From Actinomycetes bacterium (lineage in GTDB: Bacteria; Actinomycetota; Actinomycetes; Actinomycetales; Cellulomonadaceae): 5,774 nucleotides of DNA. The notes under the pieces were generated by a model. It saw nothing but the letters and a program-made list of their open reading frames with translations, was not told the origin of the DNA and made no database searches. How positions within the stretch are numbered: the first letter of the stretch is position 1; every line of letters begins with the position of its first letter. Positions 1 through 5,377 of the stretch are shown in pieces. The stretch spans positions 1 to 5,774 of the forward strand of contig JAEWCA010000532.1 of assembly GCA_023390875.1 (NCBI GenBank), in the 5' to 3' direction. The translations under genes were made by a program, and so were the position numbers.

Positions 1-1202
1 GCGCCGGGCCGGTGCTCGGTGACGAGACCGGCGCGGCGCAGGGCCTCGAGCGACCGGCCACCGAGGTACGCCGCCCCGAGCTCGCGCACGTCGAGCGTGA
101 GGTCGGCGTCGTCCTGCGTGCGCTCGACCGTCGCCGGCCACGAGCCGTCCGCCCCGACTCCGGTGCGCAGCCGCCATCGACCCGAGTTCGCGGGCAGGAG
201 CGGGTCGGTCACGTCCAGCACGACGTCGACGGGCGCGGCGTAGCGCCGGCCGGTGAGGGCCGCCGGGAGGTCGAGGACCCGGACCCACAGGTTGTCCGTG
301 ACCTTCGGGACGACCGCGCGTGCGTCGACGAGCAGGTGCAGCAGCGCGTCGTCGACGGGCAGCATCGGCCCCTCGACGCTCGCCGTGAGGTCGAGGTCCA
401 GGACGAACGACCACAGCCGGTGCGCCGCGGCCGCGTCGAGCGCGACGGCCTCCCGCACGTCGACGGTGTACCGGGGGCCGGCCGCCTCCCACTTCTCCTT
501 GCGGCGCAGCAGCGCGTACGCCCGCGGCTCGCCGTCGGCGGTGTGCACGGTCGCGATGCGCAGCGGCTCGCCGCCGTTGCGCCATGCGGGCGGGTCGACG
601 ATCGCACGGATGCGCAGCACCTCGGTGTCGCGCGTGATCCAGCCGGGACGTCCCTGCCCGGCCGCGCGGTGCAGCCCGTCGACGAGCGTCGTGTGCACGT
701 CGCGGTCCACGGTGGCGAACCGGACCGAGAGGTCGTCGCTGCCCGGCACCGGCCGCAGCGCGGCACCTCGCCCGAGCGAGACGCGCACGTTGTCCGAGGC
801 CGACCCGTACCCGAAGCGGCCGTAGATGCCGTGCTCCGCGGCGTACAGCGCCGACACGGGCTCGCCGCGGCCGAGCGACCGGGCGAAGTGCGTCTCGATC
901 ATCGAGCGCAGCAGACCGCGACGGCGCTGGTCGGGCCGGGCGCCGACCCACGTCAGCCCCGAGCAGTCGACCGTGGCGCCGGGCACGGGGAGGCGGAACG
1001 GGAACGACGCGTGCACCGACGCGAACGTGCCGTCGGGCCGTTCGACCGCCATCGTGCGGTCCCACGGCAGCGTGAGGGGCACGAGGGCGTCGGTCTCCGG
1101 CGTCGAGTCGAACGCGAAGGCGAGGCGGTCCACCTCGAGGAACTCCTGCTTGCGGGCCTCGGGGACCTCGACGACGCGGTATCCGTCCGGGAGTGGGCTC
1201 AT
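1..1202 (-). CDS. Eis-family GNAT N-acetyltransferase (C-terminus cut by window edge)
   Basis: Predicted acetyl-CoA-dependent N-acetyltransferase of the Eis family, whose members acetylate amines, including several amines of one aminoglycoside in mycobacteria. About 400 residues are visible. Residues 83-100 carry the acetyl-CoA loop GLTWVGARPDQRRRGLLR, with the R-R-R-G-L-L pyrophosphate-binding core at 93-98. Residues 123-133 read EHGIYGRFGYG, the Eis signature, whose Tyr127 aligns with the catalytic acid Tyr126 of mycobacterial Eis. A second GNAT-like region and an SCP-like C-terminal domain follow, with LGAAYLGGRSLEAL near the visible end. Mycobacterial Eis has 402 residues; by alignment about 20-25 are missing here, including the C-terminal carboxylate used as general base. 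I chose the ATG at 1202; an in-frame ATG at 1211 adds only three residues, and neither has a strong ribosome-binding site. It diverges from the phosphatase gene. The substrate cannot be read from sequence; the family call is strong, an antibiotic-resistance role is not shown. Confidence 0.93.
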   Translation of the reverse strand, partial: MSPLPDGYRVVEVPEARKQEFLEVDRLAFAFDSTPETDALVPLTLPWDRTMAVERPDGTFASVHASFPFRLPVPGATVDCSGLTWVGARPDQRRRGLLRSMIETHFARSLGRGEPVSALYAAEHGIYGRFGYGSASDNVRVSLGRGAALRPVPGSDDLSVRFATVDRDVHTTLVDGLHRAAGQGRPGWITRDTEVLRIRAIVDPPAWRNGGEPLRIATVHTADGEPRAYALLRRKEKWEAAGPRYTVDVREAVALDAAAAHRLWSFVLDLDLTASVEGPMLPVDDALLHLLVDARAVVPKVTDNLWVRVLDLPAALTGRRYAAPVDVVLDVTDPLLPANSGRWRLRTGVGADGSWPATVERTQDDADLTLDVRELGAAYLGGRSLEALRRAGLVTEHRPG

Positions 1203-1242
1203 GCGCCCCATCGTGGCCGAGACGGCCCGCCCGCGCGCACGC

Positions 1243-1248
1243 AATATC
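1243..1248 (-). promoter_or_regulatory. Weak candidate -10 element for the Eis-family gene
   Basis: On the minus strand GATATT (4 of 6 matches to TATAAT) is the only AT-rich hexamer in the GC-rich divergent gap. It would put the transcript start about 25-35 bases before the Eis-family ATG. No convincing -35 lies at the right distance. This is an inference from base composition and position only. Confidence 0.25.
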
Positions 1249-1285
1249 GCCGCGCCGCTGCCGGTCCGGCTCCCCGACCTGCGGA

Positions 1286-1297
1286 TACGCTCGGACG
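1286..1297 (+). promoter_or_regulatory. Candidate -10 element (TACGCT) giving a leaderless phosphatase mRNA
   Basis: TACGCT at 1286-1291 matches the actinobacterial -10 pattern TANNNT. It is followed by exactly six bases and then the ATG at 1298, so transcription would be expected to begin at or next to the A of the start codon. No Shine-Dalgarno sequence precedes this ATG, which agrees with a leaderless message. The -35 region is not recognisable, which is common in high-GC actinobacteria. Confidence 0.5.
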
Positions 1298-2389
1298 ATG
1301 GGCGGCACCCGTGGGTGGTCGGCGCGACGCGGACTCCTCGCGGGCGCGCGGCGCGCCGTGCACCGCCGGTCGTCGCGCCTGCACCTGCTCGCGAGCGTGG
1401 TGCTCCTGCTCAGCGCCGTCGCCATCAGCCTCGGTGTGCGGCTCGTCCCCGAGTGGGTGCCGCCGTCGACGTTCCTGCTCCTGCAGGTGGTCGCGGTGTT
1501 CTTCCTGCGTCAGCGGATGCTCGTGGTGCTCGGGGTCCTCATCCTGCTGCTGTCGACGTGGCTGTGGTTCAGCGGCGCACCGAGCATGATCCCGGGCGTG
1601 TTCGTGGTGATCGGCATCTCCGTCGCGGTCACGCTGACGTTCGGGTGGCGCCGCGCGCGGATCGGGCTGCAGGGTGCGCCCGGCGACCGGATGCTCGTCG
1701 ACCTGCGGGACCGGCTGTCTGCGCACGGCCGGGTGCCTCCGCTGCCGCCGGGGTGGCGGGTCGACAGCGAGATCCGTTCGGCGCACGCGGACGCGTTCTC
1801 GGGCGACTTCATGGTCGCCGTGCTGCGCGGGCGGTCGCTGCTGGAGATCGCGCTCGTCGACGTGTCCGGCAAGGGCCAGGGAGCCGGGGTCCGGTCGCTG
1901 CAGCTGTCCGGGGCGTTCGGCGGGCTGCTCGGCGCGATGCCCCGCGAGGGCTTCCTGCCCGCCGCGAACGACTACCTGCTGGACCAGCAGTGGGCGGAGG
2001 GGTTCGCGACGGCCGTGCACGTCGCGGTCGACCTCGACACGGGCGCCTACTGGGTCGCGTCCGCGGGCCACCCGCCGCCGTTGCACCTGCACGCCGGCGC
2101 GGGCCGGATCGACGTCGTCAACACGGTCGGCAGCCCCGCCCTCGGCGTCGTCGGGGACATCGTGTGCCCGGCGCAGGAGGGGCGGCTCGACCCCGGGGAC
2201 GTGCTGCTGCTCTACACCGACGGCCTCGTCGACGCCCCCGGCACCGACCTCGACCGTGGCCTGGACCGGCTCATGGGTGCGGCGGACCGGGTGCTCGGGC
2301 CGCGGCGCGGGGGAGCGGCGGCGGTCCTGGCCGGGGTCGCGGCGGCCGACGACGACGACCGCGCGCTCGTGCTCGTCTGCCGCGACTGA
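1298..2389 (+). CDS. Membrane-anchored SpoIIE/PP2C-type protein serine/threonine phosphatase
   Basis: A 363-residue protein predicted to remove phosphate from phosphoserine or phosphothreonine on a partner, as RsbU/SpoIIE phosphatases do with STAS-domain anti-sigma antagonists. A basic N-terminus (1-27) leads into four hydrophobic segments at about 28-47, 56-70, 73-91 and 97-115. The catalytic domain spans about 150-363. Its metal-binding motifs are all visible: SGDF at 168-171, LVDVSGKGQGAG at 186-197, SAGHPPPLHL at 255-264, LLLYTDGLVDA at 303-313 and a final acidic DDDD at 351-354. The catalytic set looks intact. An in-frame ATG at 1193 would add 35 residues, but that stretch is Arg/Pro-rich, overlaps the opposing gene and lacks a hydrophobic or domain match, so 1298 is preferred. 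There is no PAS, GAF or HAMP domain, and no anti-sigma, STAS or sigma-factor gene nearby, so the target is unknown. Confidence 0.92.
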   Translation: MGGTRGWSARRGLLAGARRAVHRRSSRLHLLASVVLLLSAVAISLGVRLVPEWVPPSTFLLLQVVAVFFLRQRMLVVLGVLILLLSTWLWFSGAPSMIPGVFVVIGISVAVTLTFGWRRARIGLQGAPGDRMLVDLRDRLSAHGRVPPLPPGWRVDSEIRSAHADAFSGDFMVAVLRGRSLLEIALVDVSGKGQGAGVRSLQLSGAFGGLLGAMPREGFLPAANDYLLDQQWAEGFATAVHVAVDLDTGAYWVASAGHPPPLHLHAGAGRIDVVNTVGSPALGVVGDIVCPAQEGRLDPGDVLLLYTDGLVDAPGTDLDRGLDRLMGAADRVLGPRRGGAAAVLAGVAAADDDDRALVLVCRD

Positions 2390-2392
2390 GCA

Positions 2393-2429
2393 GGGCGGAC
2401 GGCGACGACGCGCTCGCGGCCGTCCGTCC
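2393..2429. terminator. Hairpin between convergent genes, candidate bidirectional terminator
   Basis: The arms GGGCGGACGGC (2393-2403) and GCCGTCCGTCC (2419-2429) can form 11 pairs, one of them G-U, around a 15-base loop. The hairpin begins four bases after the phosphatase stop codon and lies before the end of the convergent ATL gene. No T-tract follows on either strand, so it is not a classical intrinsic terminator. Actinobacteria often use stems without a U-tract, and the position between convergent genes supports the role. Confidence 0.5.
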
Positions 2430-2466
2430 CTCCGAGCACGTGCGACGCACGACCGGCCGCCGCGGG

Positions 2467-2796
2467 TTAGTCGTCGGGGAACCAGATCGCGCGCCGGAGC
2501 GCGACCCGGGTGCCGTCCGCGACCATCGGCGTCCCGTCCGCGACGAGGAGCGCGACGGCGCGCGACGCGTGCCGCGCGGGCGGGCTCCCGGCGGCGTTGA
2601 CGACGCGCCACCAGGGCACGCCCGACCCGGCCCGGCTCATCACCTGACCGACCTGCCGGGGGCCGCCGCGCGGTGTGCCGCCGGCGGCGACGGCGCGGTC
2701 GACGAGCACCTCGGCGATCGTCCCGTAGGTCATCGCGCGTCCCGGCGGGATCGCGGCGACCAGGTCGAGGACGGCCTCGACGTACTCGTCGTCCAC
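2467..2796 (-). CDS. Alkyltransferase-like (ATL) protein, MGMT DNA-binding-domain family
   Basis: A 109-residue protein made only of the DNA-binding domain of O6-alkylguanine-DNA alkyltransferases. It keeps the minor-groove binding features: PPGRAMTYGTIAEV at 17-30 with the conserved Tyr24, and GPRQVGQVMS at 45-54 with the likely Arg finger at 47. The active-site motif P-C-H-R-V reads P-W-W-R-V at 61-65, so Trp62 replaces the alkyl-accepting Cys. ATL proteins bind O6-alkylguanine without removing the alkyl group and in studied cases pass the lesion to nucleotide excision repair. Length fits the family (about 100-110). The GTG start is one base after the stop of the upstream oxidoreductase gene (TGA-C-GTG), with no clear ribosome-binding site, so translation is probably coupled. 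Family assignment is firm; the in vivo lesion and partners are inferred from known ATLs. Confidence 0.93.
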   Translation of the reverse strand: MDDEYVEAVLDLVAAIPPGRAMTYGTIAEVLVDRAVAAGGTPRGGPRQVGQVMSRAGSGVPWWRVVNAAGSPPARHASRAVALLVADGTPMVADGTRVALRRAIWFPDD

Positions 2797-2797
2797 G

Positions 2798-3835
2798 TCA
2801 GGCGGTGAGCACCTGCGCGACGGCAGGCAGGGTCCGCGGGTCGGCCTGGACCAGCATCGTCGTGATCGCGGTGGCCCGCCACGCCGGCAGCTGGGACCGG
2901 ATGTCGTCGGCCGTGCCGACGAGCGCGATGTCCCGGACGAGCTCCGTGGGCACCGCGGCGACCGCCCGTGCGCGGTCCCCGCCGAGGTAGTGCGCCTGGA
3001 TCTCGTCGCACGCCTCGGTGTAGCCGAGCCGGTCGAGCACGGCCCGGTGGAAGTTGGCCCCCTTGGCGCCCATGCCGCCCGCGTACAGCGCGACGAACGG
3101 TCGCACGACGTCGGCGGCGGACTCGATGTCGTCGCCGAGCACGACCGGCACGGTCGCCGTGACCTCGAACTCCTCGACGGGCCGGCGCTCGGGTGCGCGC
3201 AGCGCGAAGCCCTCGGCGAGCAGCGCCCGGTATTCGTCGTCCATCCGCGGCGAGTAGAACAGCGGCAGCCAGCCGTCGCCGATCTCGGCCGTCATGACGG
3301 TGTTGCGCGGACCCTCCGCGGCCAGGTGGATGGGGATGTCGGCGCGCAGCGGGTGCACCGTCGAGCGCAGCGCCTTGCCGAGGCCGGACCCCTGGTCCGC
3401 GGGCAGGGGCAGCCGGTAGAACGCGCCGTCGAACGTCACGGGCGCCTCGCGCGCGAGCACCTGCCGCACGATGCTCACGTACTCGCGCGTGCGGGCGAGC
3501 GGGCGCGGGTACGGCTGCCCGTACCAGCCCTCGACGACCTGCGGACCCGAGGCGCCGAGGCCGAGCACGAACCGGCCGCCCGACAGGTGGTCCAGCGTGA
3601 TCGCGGCCATGGCCGCGGCCGTCGGCGTCCGGGCGGAGATCTGCGCGATGGCCGTGCCCAGCCGGATCCGGGACGTCCGGGCACCCCACCAGGCCAGCGG
3701 GGTCAGCGCGTCCGAGCCGTACGCCTCCGCGGTCCACACGGAGTCGAACCCGAGCTGCTCGGCCGCGAGCACCGCCTCCTGCGCGCCGGGCGGGGGACCC
3801 GCCGACCAGTACCCGGTGTGATAGCCCAGCCGCAT
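2798..3835 (-). CDS. LLM-class F420-dependent oxidoreductase, Rv3520c-like
   Basis: A 345-residue luciferase-like (TIM-barrel) oxidoreductase expected to use coenzyme F420, hydride donor or acceptor, in the cytoplasm. The start GYHTGYWSAGPPP (4-16), FDSVWTAEAYGSDALTPLAW (30-49), LDHLSGGRFVLGLGASGPQV (81-100) and the following GWYGQPYPRPLARTREYV strongly resemble the Rv3520c subgroup of mycobacteria as I recall it. The substrate is not known for that subgroup, and F420 rather than FMN use is inferred from the subgroup, since no cofactor-synthesis gene is in view. The ATG at 3835 has a good ribosome-binding site (GAGGAG, four bases away). It begins 39 bases after the DUF1648 gene, same strand, and ends one base before the ATL gene, so it is probably in the same transcription unit. 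No truncation or lost motif is apparent. Confidence 0.9.
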   Translation of the reverse strand: MRLGYHTGYWSAGPPPGAQEAVLAAEQLGFDSVWTAEAYGSDALTPLAWWGARTSRIRLGTAIAQISARTPTAAAMAAITLDHLSGGRFVLGLGASGPQVVEGWYGQPYPRPLARTREYVSIVRQVLAREAPVTFDGAFYRLPLPADQGSGLGKALRSTVHPLRADIPIHLAAEGPRNTVMTAEIGDGWLPLFYSPRMDDEYRALLAEGFALRAPERRPVEEFEVTATVPVVLGDDIESAADVVRPFVALYAGGMGAKGANFHRAVLDRLGYTEACDEIQAHYLGGDRARAVAAVPTELVRDIALVGTADDIRSQLPAWRATAITTMLVQADPRTLPAVAQVLTA

Positions 3836-3839
3836 GGTT

Positions 3840-3845
3840 CTCCTC
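3840..3845 (-). promoter_or_regulatory. Ribosome-binding site of the LLM oxidoreductase gene
   Basis: GAGGAG on the minus strand, followed by AACC and then the ATG at 3835, fixes this start. The 11-base context CGAGGAGAACC is identical to the one in front of the DUF1648 gene. Confidence 0.75.
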
Positions 3846-3874
3846 GTCGTCCGGCGTCCTCGTCGACGCGCGCG

Positions 3875-4861
3875 TCAGGCTACCCGGGACCGGTCCGCGA
3901 GCGTGTTCAGCAGCGCGGCGGCCGTCGCCGCGTCGTCGACGGTGACGACGAGCGAGCGCCCGCCGGTCCGCTCCACGAGCAGGCCCTCACCGGTCCGCAC
4001 GACGATCCCGACGCGCCCGCCGCGACCGATGCGGTAGCCCCACCCGCCGAACTCCTGGAACGGCCGCACGTGCACCACCTGCGCGCGGACCACCTCGTCG
4101 AGCGGCACGTGCTGCCGCGGCCAGCCGAGGCCCGACCGCGCGGTCAGCCCGCGGGCGTCGACGGTCACGGTGAACGACGCCATCGACGCGACGAGCAGCG
4201 CGACCACGACGACGGCCGGCACGACGACCGCGGGTGTCCGCACGAGCACCGCGACCAGCAGGATCGGGACGAGGACCACCGCGGCGACGACGAGCACGCC
4301 GCGGCTGCGGATGTGCTGCACCCAGCCGGCCCGCTCGTCGGGTGCGAGCGGGAGCCGGTCCGCGTCGACGGGCACGGGAGCGCTTGTCGGCTCGGGTGCG
4401 TCGCCCGGGGTCAGCGCCCCGCCGACGGCGGCGAGGACGAGGCCGGCGAGGAGCGTGAGGAGCACGACGCCGTCGACGGGCGGGGCGGCGGTCCAGTCGT
4501 CGATGCCGCGCTGCAGGGCGAGCGTGCCGAGCACGAGCGTGCTGAGGAAGCCCGCGAAACCGAGCGAGAAGCCGGCGCCGAGCCGCCGGGTCGTCGCGGC
4601 GCGGCCGGCGAAGAACGCGAGCGCCCACCCTGCTGCCGCGAGCACCACGGCGGCGAGCGCGGACGTCCACACGAACGCGTCGAGCGAGCCGGAGCCGTTC
4701 GGGCCGTCGGCACCCCAGTGGGTGGCGACGGGGTCGGGCAGGTCGTCGGCCCAGGAGAGGGCGACGACGACGGTCGCGGCGGTGAGCACGACGGGCACGA
4801 CGAGCCCGAGCAGCGTGCTCGCCGTGCGGTGCGGGACCGGGTGGGTGGTGGGCGGCGTCAT
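3875..4861 (-). CDS. DUF1648-domain multi-pass membrane protein (SdpI N-terminal-like)
   Basis: A 328-residue integral membrane protein. After a first hydrophobic helix (about 15-37) comes the DUF1648 signature LPDPVATHWGADGPNGSGS at 41-59, which lies outside or at the membrane surface. Further helices lie at about 63-85, 96-116, 129-151, 188-207 and 211-232, six in all. A C-terminal soluble part (about 233-328) with EFGGWGYRIGRGGRVGIVV at 270-288 and SLVVTVDDA at 303-311 looks like a small beta-rich, PH-like domain, as in other long DUF1648 proteins. DUF1648 is also found in SdpI, the immunity protein against the SdpC toxin of Bacillus. Its ATG overlaps the stop of the GntR gene (ATGA), with GAGGAG inside the last gntR codons, so the two are translationally coupled. 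Function is unknown; a transport, sensing or envelope-immunity role under the GntR regulator is an inference. No catalytic motif is seen. Confidence 0.87.
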   Translation of the reverse strand: MTPPTTHPVPHRTASTLLGLVVPVVLTAATVVVALSWADDLPDPVATHWGADGPNGSGSLDAFVWTSALAAVVLAAAGWALAFFAGRAATTRRLGAGFSLGFAGFLSTLVLGTLALQRGIDDWTAAPPVDGVVLLTLLAGLVLAAVGGALTPGDAPEPTSAPVPVDADRLPLAPDERAGWVQHIRSRGVLVVAAVVLVPILLVAVLVRTPAVVVPAVVVVALLVASMASFTVTVDARGLTARSGLGWPRQHVPLDEVVRAQVVHVRPFQEFGGWGYRIGRGGRVGIVVRTGEGLLVERTGGRSLVVTVDDAATAAALLNTLADRSRVA

Positions 4862-5223
4862 CGGTTCTCCTCGGTGAGGGCGTCCTTGAGCAGGGCGGTC
4901 GTGGTCTCGGGCGCGAGGCCGAGCGTGCGCGACGTGCGCACGACCTCGGCCAGCGCGGCGCGCAGCGGTGCGTAGTCGAGGGCGGCGTGCTCGCTCACCA
5001 CGGCGCCACGGCCGCGGCGCAGCTCGATCAGCCCTTCGTCCCGCAGCTCCTGGTAGGCGCGCAGCACGGTGTGCAGGTTGATGTCGAGCGCGGCGGCCAG
5101 GTCGCGGGCCGCGGGGAGCCGGGTGCCGGGCGTGAGGTCGCCGCGGGCGACGGAGGTCCGCACCTGGGCGGCGAGCTGCGCGAACAGCGGCTCGGCGGAC
5201 GTGGGGTCGATGCGAAGGAGCAC
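4858..5223 (-). CDS. GntR-family transcriptional regulator, YtrA type
   Basis: A 121-residue DNA-binding repressor of the short YtrA subgroup. Residues 10-77 are a GntR winged helix: EPLFAQLAAQVRTSVARGDL leads into GTRLPAARDLAAALDIN (33-49), then the recognition helix LHTVLRAYQELRDEGLI (50-66) and the wing RRGRGAVV (69-76). The remaining 45 residues form the short helical tail typical of YtrA proteins, far too small for a FadR, HutC or MocR ligand domain. Start: the GTG at 5223, which gives the canonical N-terminus and lies six bases after a TAGACT -10 element. YtrA genes usually sit with ABC-transporter genes; here the partner is the DUF1648 membrane gene, overlapping by four bases. The inverted repeat just upstream makes autoregulation likely. 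The effector is unknown. Confidence 0.93.
   Translation of the reverse strand: MLLRIDPTSAEPLFAQLAAQVRTSVARGDLTPGTRLPAARDLAAALDINLHTVLRAYQELRDEGLIELRRGRGAVVSEHAALDYAPLRAALAEVVRTSRTLGLAPETTTALLKDALTEENR
4867..4872 (-). promoter_or_regulatory. Ribosome-binding site of the DUF1648 gene, inside gntR
   Basis: GAGGAG on the minus strand, five bases before the ATG at 4861, is formed by the two Glu codons near the end of gntR. It supports the ATGA-overlap start and coupled translation. Confidence 0.75.
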
Positions 5224-5229
5224 CTGCTC

Positions 5230-5259
5230 AGTCTAGTTGTTTGGTGACAACTAGAACAA
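5230..5259 (-). promoter_or_regulatory. Candidate promoter of the gntR-DUF1648 operon (leaderless)
   Basis: On the minus strand TTGTTC (5259-5254) and TAGACT (5235-5230) are separated by 18 bases and match -35 (3 of 6) and TANNNT -10 patterns. Six bases after TAGACT comes the GTG start at 5223, so the mRNA probably begins at the start codon. No good Shine-Dalgarno sequence is present, in line with a leaderless message. Confidence 0.6.
5232..5255. promoter_or_regulatory. Perfect inverted repeat, likely GntR operator
   Basis: TCTAGTTGT (5232-5240) and ACAACTAGA (5247-5255) are perfect reverse complements, 9 bases each, around TTGGTG. The element is strikingly AT-rich against its surroundings, fills the -35/-10 spacer and overlaps the -10. 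GntR proteins bind as dimers to such palindromes, often with GT...AC cores, so it is very probably the binding site through which the adjacent regulator represses its own operon. The pairing is read directly; the binding is inferred. Confidence 0.8.
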
Positions 5260-5377
5260 GTGACGGATGGGCCCGAGCACCGTGGGGTGTCGGGGTGGCG
5301 GGAGGACGCCGTCGGTGGCGGCGGCGCCACACGTCAGGCGTTCGCGGCGGCGGGCGGCCAAACGTCGACGGCGCAGG
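5260..5377. other. Intergenic region between cysE and the gntR operon
   Basis: A GC-rich gap with no coding sequence I can support. Short GC-rich self-complementary stretches occur (for example around 5307-5329), but none makes a long stem or has a T-tract, so I call no terminator for cysE. Confidence 0.5.

Noticed and set aside
12..1589. Long plus-strand open frame opposite the Eis-family gene
   Set aside because: It is Arg/Pro/Gly/Val-rich with no recognisable domain. The minus strand here encodes a clear Eis-family protein, so this is a high-GC shadow frame.
1199..2611. 470-residue minus-strand open frame opposite the phosphatase gene
   Set aside because: Extreme Arg/Gln/His/Glu content, no domain, and it lies antisense to a gene with all SpoIIE motifs.
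2467..2796. Calling the small gene a true methylated-DNA-cysteine methyltransferase (ogt)
   Set aside because: The acceptor Cys is replaced by Trp and the N-terminal MGMT domain is absent, so an ATL protein is the right call.
826..2808. 660-residue plus-strand open frame across the Eis, phosphatase and ATL genes
   Set aside because: It crosses three well-supported genes in other frames and shows only low-complexity Arg/Ala/Pro sequence.
2990..4975. 661-residue plus-strand open frame opposite the oxidoreductase and DUF1648 genes
   Set aside because: Its composition is a mirror of the real minus-strand genes; both of those have family motifs and ribosome-binding sites, and this frame has neither.
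5300..5335. Possible cysE terminator stem in the GC-rich gap
   Set aside because: Only stems of about four pairs can be drawn and there is no T-tract; chance pairing is expected in such GC-rich DNA.
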